Part shown: one piece after another, positions 20,956-32,789 of the stretch
Position numbering within the stretch: the first letter of the stretch is position 1
Layout: every line of letters begins with the position of its first letter
The notes under the pieces: model-generated
Seen by the model: only the letters and a program-made list of their open reading frames with translations
Databases searched by the model: none
What the model was told of the DNA's origin: nothing
Source: Isoetes taiwanensis
Taxonomy: Eukaryota; Streptophyta; Lycopodiopsida; Isoetales; Isoetaceae
NCBI GenBank assembly: GCA_021234155.1
Contig: JAJEKV010000127.1
Location: 657,310-721,309 of the forward strand
Reading direction: 5' to 3'
Length of the DNA stretch: 64,000 bases
Made by a program: the position numbers and the translations under genes

Positions 20956-21384
20956 TCACCCAGCGACTGTCAATGGGTTTTGAGCTTCGATGGGGACACC
21001 CCAGATCGATAGCCTAACCACTAAATAGTAACTGCGATGAGTGTTTTTTTCTCTTTTTTTGTTAAACATCCAGCGGTAGTCAGTGGGTTGTGAACTTTGA
21101 AGGGATATGCCCTGATTCAAAAGTCTGACCACTAGGCCAACACCGCGATGTTTACATCATTCTCTCCATCATCGTTCCTTTTTTTTTCTTACTCATTGCA
21201 CCCAGTGGCAACCAATGGGTTTTGAGCTTCGATAAGGGGACACCCTAGATCGATAGCCTAACCACCAAACAACCACTGCGATGAATGCCCCCCCCTTTTT
21301 TTACATCCAATGGTAGTCGGGTGGGTTGTGAACCGAAAGGGGATACCCGATTCAAAGTCGACCACTAGGCTAACACCGCGATGA
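20956..21384 (-). repeat. tRNA-like hairpin units, right array, 4 copies
   Basis: Minus-strand copies lie at about 20,956-21,041, 21,067-21,150, 21,198-21,286 and 21,302-21,384. The second reads TTGGCCTAGTGGTCAGAC, an excellent A box, with CAAAGTTCACAACCC in the B-box place. Copies 1 and 3 resemble each other, as do 2 and 4, so the array grew by duplicating a two-unit block. The orientation is opposite to the six copies at 15.0-16.1 kb. Confidence 0.7.
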
Positions 21385-21768
21385 TACAACATTTTGTTAT
21401 TTCTTGACATGTATATTTGCTTTTCTCTCCAACCCCCTCCCCCTCTCCTTCTTTTTGTTTCTATGTATCTCTTTTCATCATAGTAATAAAACAACAAACT
21501 ATTTATCCCATGGGCTGTAAGGACAGGGTTATTTACCTCATCAACGGAGAATCTCCTACACTAGTGTATTGCTGCACACGTGCACTATTACCTATAATAG
21601 CAAGTAGCTTAGGCAAAGTCCAGAATCTTACGAGAAGAATAAACTATTTTTTCCATTCCGTCTTTTTTGTTTGGAATAGAGCACATACCTTAGAGATTCC
21701 TTGATTTGTGTATCCTGCACATATGTACTAAACACAAAAGATAGTCTGAGCGAAAAGTATATACCTTT
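21385..21768. other. Spacer between right array and Helitron B, no gene seen
   Basis: Non-coding. CCCATGGGCTGTAAGG near 21,508 is a faint further copy of the body block. The Helitron B 3' end should fall here, but its terminus was not identified. Confidence 0.4.
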
Positions 21769-23455
21769 TCAACAAAGGAGTTCCTTATAGACCACATTTG
21801 TTGTTTGTCTCGTTGTGTTTTCGGGGCTGAGCAGGATAAGTGCATCTTCTCTTTTGAGTATCCGTGTAAGATCTATATACAGTTGTCCATGTGCAAAGAC
21901 GTTCGTGCGTAAGTCAAGAACAATGCGATCCAATGTTAGTCCTTGACAACTGTGGAAAGTGGTTGAGTATGCCAGTCGGAGAGGCAGTTGGCGCTTGTGG
22001 ATAGTCCATGGCCGATTCTCGGGTTGGTAGAAGAAATCTGTTCTAGAAATTGGATATACACATGTATCCGGTGCACCCAATACCCTTACCATTACAAATT
22101 TTGTATGCATTGATTCAATTATCATTCTAGCATTCTTGACGAGACCTTTATCCATATCGAGCCGTTTCATAAATATGACATATCGCTCCTACCTTAAGTT
22201 TTAATTCGTGATTGGGAATGCCAGAATGGGTGAAGTTGTTAAGGAAATCCGATGTTGCATAGGGGTGATCATGAATGACCTCCTCTTGTTCGCTAATATG
22301 ATCGTGACTGTAGTATGACTTGCTACTGTTGGGGACTTTAGTTAGTACACGTTCATTGGAGTTGTTGACATTCTTATTGATGGGTGTCAATGATGCTCTA
22401 CCTTCGCATTCGGGTGGATTTTTTAGGATATCAGGCGGATAGAGAAAATGTTCAGCCTCTACAATATTGGTAGTTATTTTGAAAATATCGAGTGACACCA
22501 ACGAACCGCATAAGTTCGACATCTCCTGGCTGATGTAACCTTAGCACACAAAAAGTTTGCCATAATGGCGATGACTTTATGGATGCTTTGATCCGCGGCG
22601 CTTTTTAAAGCCTCCTTTACGACGTAGCTACTTGTCTAAAATCTCCAGATGCTATAAAGTGCTTTCCCCCAAATGGTAGGTTATTTCTACACAACTGTTG
22701 TAATAAATAGTTCACACTTTCTATCACAGCTTTATTGGCCATTGGAAATTCATCCCAAATTATGGCCTTCGCTTCAATGAGCAATTGAGCTGCTCCAGAA
22801 TTTCGATCCATTAGTGAGTGTAAACCTGTATTACTTTCTGTGACAGGGATTTGAAAGAGTGAGTGCGCCGTTCGACCTCCTGGATATAATAACGCACAAA
22901 GTCCTGTCGTGCCGCATGGGAGTACTATATAACCTTTACCACGTAGAAATAGGCATACGCAATTGAGCAGGAATGTTTTACCTGTTCCTGCTTTTCCATC
23001 CACGAAAATTGGTTCCTCACTCTGTGGACGTTCTAATTGTTCGCATATATAGAGGTATATATCCGATTGGTTAGTGTTCATCATGCTTTCCATTCGCATG
23101 ACAGTATTTATATATGACGCATGATTTGGAAATCTGGCTAGTTCGTGCATGACGTCTCTTGAGAGGCGAGGCTGTAATTGCAAGCCAAATGCCATGATAT
23201 TGGTACCATGTTGTGTTAGTATGCTATTAATCAAGTGAAGAGACTCATTGAATGCAACTGACTCATCGTTTGAGTATTGATCCAATAAATCAAGGCTCAT
23301 AGGCGACTGGAACTTATTCTATATTTCAATTGCTAGTGCCTGATCAAGCAAAAGCATCGCAAATAAAAAGCGCAATTGTGTGGGACTTAAGGATAATGAT
23401 GTTGCTTCTTCCATAACTAATCTTGCCCTCGTTGTGTGCGACAAGTAGTCCTCGT
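21769..23455 (-). pseudogene. Helitron B PIF1-like helicase
   Basis: The open stretch at 22617-23300 holds Walker A GKAGTGKT, Walker B IIWDEFPMA and GGKHFIASGDFRQV. The frame then breaks near 22,617, and diverged sequence (22,500-22,610) bridges to the open stretches 22148-22522 and 21769-22170. The last one keeps SCQGLTLDRIVLDLRTNVFAH, GQLY and ALILLSPENT. The start region (LSPTQLRFLFAMLLLDQ, about 23,345-23,400) has TAG where Helitron A has Trp. The C-terminal part is continuous where Helitron A carries its MITE, which confirms that the A insertion is secondary. Confidence 0.88.
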
Positions 23456-23469
23456 GCCTCTACCATTCA

Positions 23470-25955
23470 CCACTTTGAGCTCTTCCCATGTTTCATGAGG
23501 TTGATGTAGTAAAATTTGTCTTAAATAGAATGCCTCCCTCACCCGAGGTAATAACAAACGTATTCTATATATTATAGGTTGTCTTGATCTTTTTTTAACA
23601 ATATTTCTAGTGAACCCTGTTCGCTCTTGTTCTAAGTAGCCAGTGAATTGCGTTCCTTGCGTCGTGCTATACGTTACTCAATGTATATTGTTCGTGGTAT
23701 TGAATATATGTAACGCTATCAAAAGCCGAATCCAAGGGTCGCAAAAAATAGCGATCCAAAAGTGACACGGAATTTGGCAAAGATAAATGCAATGGAAGAC
23801 ACTTGATGAGGGTGCCTTATCGTTATATGGTAGGACATTGTCCTCCGGGATGCTTCCGCCGGTGGACAGTGTATCGTGCCTTTATGTAGTCTCGTATTTC
23901 ATTCCTTGGCGCTGATCTTTCCTGCATTGTTGATTCATTTTCAGGTGTCTATCTCCTGTCGTGTATTCTCGGTTCACTAATTCCCAATGGGATTTGTGCA
24001 TCAACTGCATGCCTCTCTCGAGTTACTTGGAAATTGGTACTGTCGAATCCCTTGTATATGTATCCATAGAGATAAGAGAAGACATGAGCAATTGGATGCA
24101 ATATCCACCATAATATGACAATCTAGTTAGGTGGAGAAGAAAGGGATTATATGGAACAACCCATACATCATCGAGACCTCATACGTATTGTACATAACCT
24201 CTTGAGTCAAGATGGGTTCGTGGATTTATAGGTTTTGGATAGTCGTAAATGCAAGGTGTGTTATTTGCAGAGCATCTTTCTGTATGTCTATGTATCATAA
24301 ACTTTTCAACTTGACCTCGCAGAACTGGGTCTGTTGGAAGTTCAGCAGAGATATTTTGATCGACGCTGTCAATTGTATATCGGGTTTCTGTACGCAACAC
24401 AAGGTGAGCATGTGGCAATCCTCGTTTTTGAAATTCTATAACGTGTATCATATAGGACACATGCTGAAAGAATTTGTGGAGTAGCTCTTTTAGCCGTTGT
24501 AACCTTCCATGAAAGCATCGAACAACGATTATAGGCACATCGGCAGCGGTTTGTCCAGGGTTGAGTGCAAGTCGTATTTCCGGCCAGTCTGTATTTGTTG
24601 TCATCGTGATAAATAGCGTAGGGCGGCCTTTTGCTCTAGAAAGAGCAAGTGCATCTGCAACTTGCACAGAGCACCATCTCTTACATCCTAGGAATGATGC
24701 AGGCAAACATTAGGGATTTTTTGAGATCATAAAAGGGCCTTCTAAGAACTGCTGACTAAGCTATATGAACTACCAATCTAAAAGCGAGGCGGTAATCGGT
24801 CGGCCAAAGAAAAGTTATAACTAACTCCTTTGGATCATTTTTTCTAATATAAGTGTTGATAAAAAAAGTCCAAATGAGCTCTTGTTTGGTGCAATAGATA
24901 GATCTCATTGAGATCTTTCCAACCTTGGGTGGTTTGCATATCTTTTAACCCCGTAGGATAGTAAAAAATGGTAAAAACCATATTTTTTGGAGTTTTGACA
25001 ATCATAAGTAGTTAAAATATGTGCAAAGCACCTAAGATTGGAAAGATCTCAACGAGATCTATCTATTGCACTAAACAAGAGCTCATTTGGACTTTTCTAT
25101 CAAGAGTTATGCTAGAAAATGTGATCCGAAGGAGTTAGTTCTCAGCTTTTGAACTAGGACCTGAACTCGATTTCTGATTGGTAGTTCATTTATCTTCATT
25201 TGGCTTAGTTGGCATGTTTTGAAGGCCCTTTTTTAATCTCAAAAAAACCCTAATGATAGTATCATTCTGGTCATCATTTTCCCGCTCCGAGTAACCCTCA
25301 TCATACTGCGTCCTCCTATTTTTGAAAGCTAGTGTCCTAAAATAATTCAATCGTGCATCTTCTACTCTTGAATACATATTGACTAAATACTCTCCACACA
25401 AAGCGACCTAGATGTAAGAATCGATCTTCATGTAATAATCTTGCCCTATACCACTGCAATTGTGTCAACCCATGCTCATTTCCAGGCCCCCAACCTAATG
25501 TACCATGCGGATAGAAAAGCGGATATTGTAGCGGTTCATACATTGGATCAAGAATATTCATGAAGATCGGCTCTCCCTCGATTTCGGACCCAAAACCCGC
25601 AGCTTCGAGGTCTGATTTTGGCCGTATTCTTGACCTCTCGCAATGGCGGCAATTTCATGCCGCAACCGGCTCACGCGGTATATATATATATGCGATGGCA
25701 CGCGATGGTCCCCATAGTACGAAGGTTTTGAATAAATGGATTTATTTGGTTCGAGAACCGAACCAACTAATCCAATCCTTTCGAAAGGTACCTCCAAATG
25801 TCCAGCTCGTGTATAACGTTGCGACTCATCATAGACATACCAATGTATAGGATTTCTAGGGTCCGACATTGGGAGCAAAGCGGTGATATGTGCGTCTCGT
25901 GATAGTCACAAATGAAGGGAAATCTAAAGCGAACCCAAGTCAACTCCAAGCACAC
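23470..25955 (-). pseudogene. Helitron B Rep region
   Basis: Read from high to low coordinates, it shows an IHWYVYDESQRYTR stretch, then EPLQYPLFYPHGTLGWGPGN (25,450-25,550) and GEYLVNMYSRVEDARLNYF. After the foldback insert comes the Rep core, open at 24179-24706, with the HUH motif GLPHAHLVLRTE. Past a frameshift, YLYGYIYKG follows at about 24,045-24,073. The region connecting to the helicase (FTRNIVKKR, RIRLLLPRV) is visible to about 23,500. It is clearly non-functional, but it preserves the segment deleted in Helitron A. Confidence 0.85.
24708..25255. mobile_element. Foldback/MITE insertion in Helitron B
   Basis: This 548-bp insert is almost entirely an inverted repeat, with arms of roughly 240-270 bp and ends CATTAGGG...CCCTAATG. 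Both ends continue with a T-run, GAGAT and AAGGGCCTT. It splits the Rep frame just before PASFLG. Removing 24708-25255 joins the two sides in frame, matching Helitron A at the same place. No clear target duplication was found, so the superfamily is unassigned. Confidence 0.85.
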
Positions 25956-25981
25956 TAAAACAAAATAAATTGTTTACTCTC

Positions 25982-26703
25982 CTAGATCACGGTATTGAAA
26001 CTTGGGTCGTTATACAAATTGTTGAGTCTTTTTAGGCAAGGGGTAGCAATGGCAATAACCATCTCCCATTGTTGCAGCCAATACCCATTACGTTCAACAC
26101 CGAGGCAATAGAATATGGCAATATGTACATCTCTTATTCCACGTGGCCATAGCATAAGTGCGGCTTTATTTGAATTCATCGTTGTGCTTGAGCTTGCCAA
26201 TGCCTTGAAGATTGTTCTAAATCCTCTATTATACATTGTTCTCTTATGGGACTAGCGACTGAATTTACCGTTGTGTTGGATTTTGTGTGGTATCCATTCT
26301 AGTCCCATCTATAATCACTTGCTTGTTATGATTCACTTGTTCATCAACTCTATTCTTATCTCGATGCTTTCTAGCAATTTCTATCAATCTCTCATGCCTT
26401 CTCTCTCCAGTCACATCTGACAACACTCTAATAGTATGTGTGACATCTGCCTCATAGCATCTGAATTTAGTGAAGCATCACAAGTTGAAAAAGTACACGT
26501 TGACATCGGCATGGACATCTTTTTTGTGCATCGACCCTAGTAGAGCTGATTTTTAGTCTGCGCTTGATCGATTATTCTCAATTTGTGAGTGTTTGTATGT
26601 GCTAATACTTTCTGATGTTCTATTGGAGTATGCACCCATCGAGCTTGCGTCTGGTGTTACATTAATAACGGAACATGTTTGAGATGGATGAATATCCATA
26701 TGA
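25982..26703 (-). pseudogene. Helitron B N-terminal region
   Basis: The open stretch 25982-26236 ends WLQQWEMVIAIATPCLKRLNNLYND, which corresponds in place to the LPPLPALPVALNTLYN segment of Helitron A. Above it, a basic stretch with RRHERLIEIARKHRDKNR (about 26,340-26,400) and a 49-codon open piece starting MDIHPSQTCS at 26,703 are plausible N-terminal sequence. Stops separate the three, and the true start is not identified. Confidence 0.5.
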
Positions 26704-27080
26704 ACATAATTCATTCTTTGTTATTCGGGTATACCCTCTGAGGATATACATGTGTCTTGATTTGTAAATGTGTTAGTAGATGTGGATCCCCTACATTACT
26801 AAAAGTAGTACTCCTCATCTCGATTGTCGTCTTACATGTTATCTCGATCGTGTTCGCGATATCTCACTGTTCCTCGATCAAATTTGTATATCTTTGATTT
26901 TTAATTTGGATCGTGTTTGGCGCTTTCGGCGTTCTCTAATCGCATCTCTCTCTCTCACACACACACTCTCTCTCTATGTTCCTCACTCAAGTTTGCATAC
27001 CAATGTCTACGATATGCATTTCGATCTCGAGCTATGTCTAGTGAAAGAAAATTCACTTCTATATGAATCCCCTATTGCAA

Positions 27081-27861
27081 CCTCACTATAAAATGCGAGA
27101 GTTTGTGGTGTAATTAGATTACAAGTGTTTCTCGTGGTATTACATGCATAAGTGTTAAAGTTAGTGCATTGAAGTTATGCCATCCTTAATGCCCAAAGGC
27201 CTTTATTAGGGCAGAAGGACCAAATTTTTTTAGTAATATATAGCATAATAACAACCAACACATCACTACAATCAACATTAATTAACACAAACCATTACAT
27301 CCAATACATTTAAATTAACATCCCCCTAAAACCCCCTTTGGTTTGGGTGCATATTCACACGGGGGGTTACTCCAGGCATCGAGAGCTGTCGGATAGGCAT
27401 ATTTGCCCTATATTCCTTGATCACGGACCGTACATAGCGATCCTCGTTTGTGGGGTATGCATGTACAAGTTTTTGTATCTTGTATATTGAGTTTTGCAAA
27501 ATACTATAAGGTTTAAGGGAATGTACTTAATGGTGTTAATTTTGTACATGTATTGTAAGTTTTAGGGGCTCTCGCCCGTAACCCCGTGTGAATATGCACC
27601 CAAACCAAAGGGGGTTTAGGGGATGTTAATTTAAATGTATTGGATGTAATGGTTTGTGTTAATTAATGTTGATTGTAGTGATGTGTTGGTTGTTATTATG
27701 CTATATATTACTAAAAAATTTTGGGCCCGGAACTAATAAAACCTTTGGGCATTAAGGATGGCATAACTTCACGTACCAACTTTAACGCTTATGCATGTAA
27801 TACCACTTAGAGAAACACTTGTAATCTAATTACACCACAAACTCTGCATTTTATAGTGAGG
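27081..27861. mobile_element. 781-bp inverted-repeat element
   Basis: The left arm from 27,081 (CCTCACTATAAAATGC) to about 27,372 pairs with the right arm from about 27,572 to 27,861 (GCATTTTATAGTGAGG), leaving a spacer of about 200 bp. Arms of about 285 bp look roughly 90 per cent alike by eye, with several indels. There are no coding frames. It is foldback or MITE-like. No clear target duplication is visible, so its ends may lie a little inside or outside these points. Confidence 0.85.
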
Positions 27862-28756
27862 ATGAACAACCCAAAAATTGACCAAATGCGACAAATTTAT
27901 TTACCATTTATGTTCTGTGAAATAAAATTGAATCAAATAAAAAGCTTTTTGACATTGATATGCTCTACAATAATGTTTTATTCACAAACCATTGCATGGC
28001 GTTATCTCAAGCGGTAACAATTGGTGAGGTTCATAAAGAACGATAATAATTCTCTCGCGGGTTGCACGGCTTTGGTTTAACAAAGTGAAGAGAATCGGCC
28101 GGTTTGGTGATGTGGAGTAGGTCTCTGTGAAGCGATTCGGTGAAGCAAGATCAAAGGGTAGAGGTTTTGAAGCAAGCTTGCTCATTGGCGTTCCACATAT
28201 TGTTACCCATTTCTGACTATTTCTCTTTCACAATGAAACTATTGTTTAACAATCCATGTGATTTTTTGGATGGTCCATCTCTAGCTTAAAGATAATGCAT
28301 GATTCACTTTACAGTTCGATTAAAGTTCCAAACCTACAATATAAATGCATTCTTGTGGCCCTTTGTTTGACTAATCTGCATGATTGAAAAGGTGGAATAA
28401 TCCATGTTGTGTGCACAAGAATCCGTTTGTTGATTGAAGCTAAATGGCGGGCCGCTATGAACAATCCGGCGGGCGAGAGGAATATCCAAGAGTTGAAAGC
28501 AAGCAGAGGGCCTAAACTCTAAACTCTTTTTTTGAATTTGCGGCAAAATCTTAGAATAGCTAAAGGGAAGGAGACAAAGGTGAGTTTTCGCAAAGACTAC
28601 ATTTGTAGAACCGGGAAAACAATACCTTGTAAAAAAACCGTTATGCTAAGCGAAGAAACATTAAAAACAAATACCTTTGTAAGTGTGAGCAAAAAATCCA
28701 CATCGTGGTAGCAAAAAATCCACTCGGCAACAAGAATCCAAGAGGGCAGTACACAT

Positions 28757-28860
28757 CGCATGCACACATGCACACACACACATGAACTTGCACTTGCACA
28801 TTACATGCACATGCATACACATGCACATGCATACATGCACATGCATACATTATCGCATTG
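28757..28860. repeat. CA/TG-rich alternating purine-pyrimidine tract
   Basis: About 100 bp made largely of CATGCACA and GCATAC words. Alternation of purine and pyrimidine is nearly continuous, which can favour Z-DNA. The Cys/Met/His-rich frames across it are artefacts. Confidence 0.8.
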
Positions 28861-30581
28861 TTCATGCACAAAGACATGCAGAGAAAAGGCGACAACTTAC
28901 CGGATTGTTCCAACCACTTAAAATCAGCGGCCGTAAAGGGTGCACTCTAGAAATACTATTTAGTACACCTCAACGAATACAACAATGAAATCATAGAAAA
29001 ACCATGTGAAAAAGCGATATAAAATCTAAAAGTAACCCCTGTTATTATGCTAGATATGATAACTTACATGACCTTTTTCTTCTTCACGTGTATTGTCTTA
29101 CTTTGTTCTCTAGCTATTAGCACATAGTTGGACGTATAATTTAAACCATACATATCCTGAATACACAATAACATAATAAATCAAGGGAAAAGGCATCACT
29201 AGTAAAAGGTGAAACTATTTCTATAACATATCATAATTTTCACACCCCTAAATCAACATCTACTCTAGGAATGCTAAGTCCAATATTTTCTATTAGTATA
29301 ACATGGAGTCTAAGCCATGAACTTTTTGTTTTTGCTCCAACCATGTTCACTGGAATTATCACTAATGCCTAGCATTTGATATAATTTTGAATTAGATTTG
29401 CACGTGAAGTGGTTTTGTAACCACCTAGAGAAGTTCGCTAAAATGATGGCGATGGCGATAGTTCTACTATTAGCGGATATGAATCGAAAAGGTTCAGCGC
29501 TCTTAAATTGGCAAAATCATTATAGGAATAGGTAAAAAAGATTGCGTAATGATCATTTGATGAAACAAAGAGAATAGATGTCAATTTGGAAGAAAATTTA
29601 AGAAGGCTACATATGCACCACAAGAAAAATGGAGATTCACAAAAGGGCAAGGAAGCCAAGGAAAACAGGTCAAACACTCAATTAATGAAATGAAGCTTTA
29701 AATCCAACTATAATGTGCCACTAGACGGATTTTTTAGACATAAGCCAAATCGAGCTATGTCTCTTGCCTTTCCATATTCCAAAGCCTCTTTCTTTCCTTT
29801 AAGAACAACAAATATCTTTTATTTGGGCCAAAGATTGCTGGATAAACCTCACGAGAAACGAGGAATTGAAAAACATGTAGCGTTTTCTCTCGCTTATTCA
29901 TCATTGCACTAAGCTCCTACTCCACTTTGTAGCCTATATCATCAAAATTCTCAAGTCCTATGACCACGGGATTTGGTAAGTATATATAATGAGAATTTGA
30001 CAAAATTGGGTGCATGCAAAGCTTTTTATGAGCACTTTAAGTGTACTAAAGAACCATTCCAAACATTCTTCAAGAAGCAGAGAGAAGCATCTTTGGTTGC
30101 CGGCATCAACCCTTAAGAAGCGGATTTTGAGAGCCTCACATCACATGCTTGGCTTTGGTAAAGATAAAGATTGATATTGTTGCCTATCGGTTTCAATGTT
30201 CTTCCATATTTTTTTCTCTATAGACTACGGATACTTAAATGATAGGCCTAAATGTTAAAATGCAAGTTTCGGTTCACACAAAAATAACATGACTCATGTT
30301 TAACTTAGTTAGCAAACATCTCGAACAATATGAATTTGGCATTTCAAAATCTTGAGGACCCAAATTATCTACCTCAACGCTTGGTCTGTTATGAATATAA
30401 AAGAAACATCGATTCGATTTAAAATGTGGTACATATGAAACTAATTCGTTTTTTCTACACTTTGTAGTGGGAATCTAATTAATAGCTGTTCATGAGACTA
30501 GACTTCTATCTTTCACTGTTATACCTTTTATTTTAACATCTCACTTTCCTCCGCATGGCAATGCATGGTAGTGGCCTTTTT

Positions 30582-30740
30582 TTGCAAGTAGTTGGCTTTT
30601 TTGCACTATCATTTGGTGGTGTATACAAAAAGTGTACGTTTTTTTGTATGTCCATTTTGTTTTTGCAACTAGTTGGCTTTGTTTGCACTGTCATTTGGTG
30701 GTGCATTCACATACATAAGTGTATGTGTCTGTGTCTAGGT
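30582..30740. repeat. 81-bp tandem duplication
   Basis: TTGCAAGTAGTTGGCTTT at 30,582 recurs as TTGCAACTAGTTGGCTTT at 30,663, with the following TTGCACT-TCATTTGGTGGTG also shared. Confidence 0.85.
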
Positions 30741-31302
30741 AGAATGTATGTGAGCCCATTGTCTTGGTCTCCTTGGATCTAGTATACTTTTGCTCTACAT
30801 CTTGACCACTAGATCTTAGATATGGGCTAGTTTGAAGAATCCGGCTAATTAGTAGCTCCATTCAAATGACTATAATGGAAATGCAAGAGCACGGTGCCCC
30901 CTACCGACACGGGCACATTCTGCTGGGCTTCTAAAAAATGCCCTAGCATTTCTTTAACATGGCCTTGCATTTCTTTTCAATCTTCTTTCTTGAACAGGGG
31001 GCCTTGCAAGAGTAAAATCTAAAACCCTAGCCAAATGACACTCAGAGTACGAAAAAATATTTACATGGCACAAAATTGTCTCTACTATCTATAGTAGGTT
31101 CATTAGGGGTTGTGTAAGATAGCCCGTGCTATGGCGGAAGGATATGCACAAATGGCCGGTAGCCGGATCCCATACGGCGGGGCAAAAGAAATGCTATGTT
31201 AGATACCCCAAGCATTGAAGGCGGCTCGGGTTTTTGGTCCGCCATCGATCTCTGGATAACAAGAGTAAGATCCCTTTCCAAATATGCAGGCAAGCCAGAA
31301 AG

Positions 31303-31321
31303 TGGCGACTTCTAATGGGGC
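31303..31321 (+). other. Possible Ty3-type primer-binding site
   Basis: TGGCGACTTCTAATGGGGC resembles the TGGCGACTCC...TGGGG leader next to the LTR of plant Tat/Ogre-like Ty3 elements, as I remember it. No LTR pair, gag or pol was seen nearby, so this is a weak relic call. Confidence 0.25.
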
Positions 31322-31760
31322 TTTAGCATCTCCGTGATAATACCCATTGGTGAAAGGATTTTGTGGCGTCCCAAAGAACTATGGTAGCAATGTTTAAAAA
31401 AATCAAAGTAGAGTACTATTCTTCTTCTTATTACTTTTCGTCTTCTTCGATTAGATTAGTCCAAGAAAAAGCGAACCTCGCTTCTTCTCTTCTTTTTTGG
31501 GTCCCGACCGCCCTGATGCGTCTATGCATGTATTCGGGGTTCAAAGGGAGCATTTTTTCATTATTTTCTTCTAAAAGGTCAATGATGCGATTTGTCTTTT
31601 CGGGGATACTATGCCCGTCAGACAAACCATAAACGCACCATGGCTCAAGATCTTTGCCGATTATATGAGATGATTTTTTCTTGAGTTATTCCACATAATT
31701 CTTATTAACCACTAACACCTACAGGGTATCTTAAGAGCCTATTCAGATTCGTTTGTTGCC

Positions 31761-31872
31761 TCAGGCTTCCCATACAGGTTCTATTTCTATAATCTATACC
31801 GAGGCTTCCTATTAGAGGTTATTAATCTATCTCGAGGGCTTCCCTAGAGGTTCTATTTGATAATCTATCACC
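31761..31872. repeat. Degenerate tandem repeat, 3 units of about 32-40 bp
   Basis: GAGGCTTCC...AGAGGTTCTATTT.TAATCTATC recurs at about 31,761, 31,801 and 31,833. Confidence 0.65.
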
Positions 31873-32345
31873 AAATTTTGTTAGGTGTGGGGAATCCGGG
31901 ATAAGGCAGGTTTACAAGGCGATCCACATTGCCTATGAAGTCACCGTCGTGGGCTAAGGTCTAAGCATTCAGGAACAGATGAAGCAATTCGACACGAAAG
32001 AAATAGGATGTATACCTTATACCAAGAGGAATATGGAGCGGCATACACTGAGGCATACACTTTCGAAATGTAACGAGGAACCTCCGCCCTCTATCTCTAT
32101 TTATACCCGGAGGAATCCCAAAAAAAGCTTACGTAGAATGGAATCAAGCGAATCTCACGATAAATGAATTTTGGATCCTCTACATCTTACTTGGATTCAA
32201 CGAGAATCTTTGATAAATCATTTGGATCGAAGGTTTGAGCAGTTGTACCAGTAGGAACTAACTCGGCAGTGATCGTATTATTATCACATCACGAGGTTGC
32301 TGGCGCATCCGATTGATCACCGGATCTAAATCCGATTGTTTTTTA

Positions 32346-32530
32346 TTTGAACCACAAGTATTTGAGGACACGTGTTAAAAAATTAGCTTAAATGTGTTAC
32401 AAACAGATTTGAACCACAAGTATTTGAGGACACATGTTAAAAATTAGCTTAAATGTGTTACAAAGCGATTTGAACCACAAGTATTTGGGGACACGTGTTA
32501 AAAATTAGCCTAAATGTGTTACAAACAGAT
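32346..32530. repeat. 61/62-bp tandem repeat, 3 units
   Basis: Units start TTTGAACCACAAGTATTTG at 32,346, 32,408 and 32,469 and are nearly identical, each with a GGACACGTGTT-like word. The second has CATG in place of CGTG. Confidence 0.92.
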
Positions 32531-32757
32531 AAGCTAACGTGTCAATAAATCAAGTGAGAATTTGTATAGCATATTCCAAAAGAATCTTGCCTATCACAAT
32601 TATATAGTTTAGATAATGAACCTTGTTGTATTTAAATCCTACTAATCTTAAAGAAGCGGCAAACATTAGAGCGGCCAACCTTAGGGCCCACTTGCCAAGT
32701 GTCAAGACGTTACAAGACGATGTGGTGCAGTTCCAAGGCTAGGCCCCATTTTTATGC

Positions 32758-32783
32758 TATAAAAAAGGGGCCCTAAACCCTAA
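32758..32783 (+). promoter_or_regulatory. TATA box with adjacent telo-box
   Basis: TATAAAAAA at 32758 is followed by GGGGCCC and the telo-box AAACCCTAA at 32775-32783. This layout occurs in plant promoters and in LTR promoters. No gene starts convincingly downstream, so an orphan or LTR-derived promoter is most likely. Confidence 0.35.
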
Positions 32784-32789
32784 AACATT

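Larger units (their letters stand above)
21769..26703 (-). mobile_element. Helitron B, autonomous type, degraded
   Basis: This has the same protein order as Helitron A but on the - strand: N-terminal basic region, Rep with HUH and tyrosine motifs, then PIF1-like helicase ending YKELLC and a stop at 21,769. It keeps the central Rep segment that A lost. Coding is split by many frameshifts and by a foldback insertion at 24,708-25,255. Differences from A are spread along the length, so the two are diverged relatives rather than a recent duplication. Terminal sequences were not identified. Confidence 0.9.
27862..31302. other. Intergenic stretch, no supported gene
   Basis: Frames are short and none matches a family I know. 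It holds the CA/TG-rich tract at 28.76-28.86 kb and the 81-bp duplication at 30.58 kb. Confidence 0.5.

Noticed and set aside
28641-28913. Cys/Met/His-rich frames suggesting a metal-binding peptide
   Set aside because: They arise from the CATGCACA simple sequence.
31363-31632. Facing frames on both strands, considered as an organellar DNA insert
   Set aside because: Neither frame matches a plastid or mitochondrial gene I can recognise, and no neighbouring organellar order is visible.
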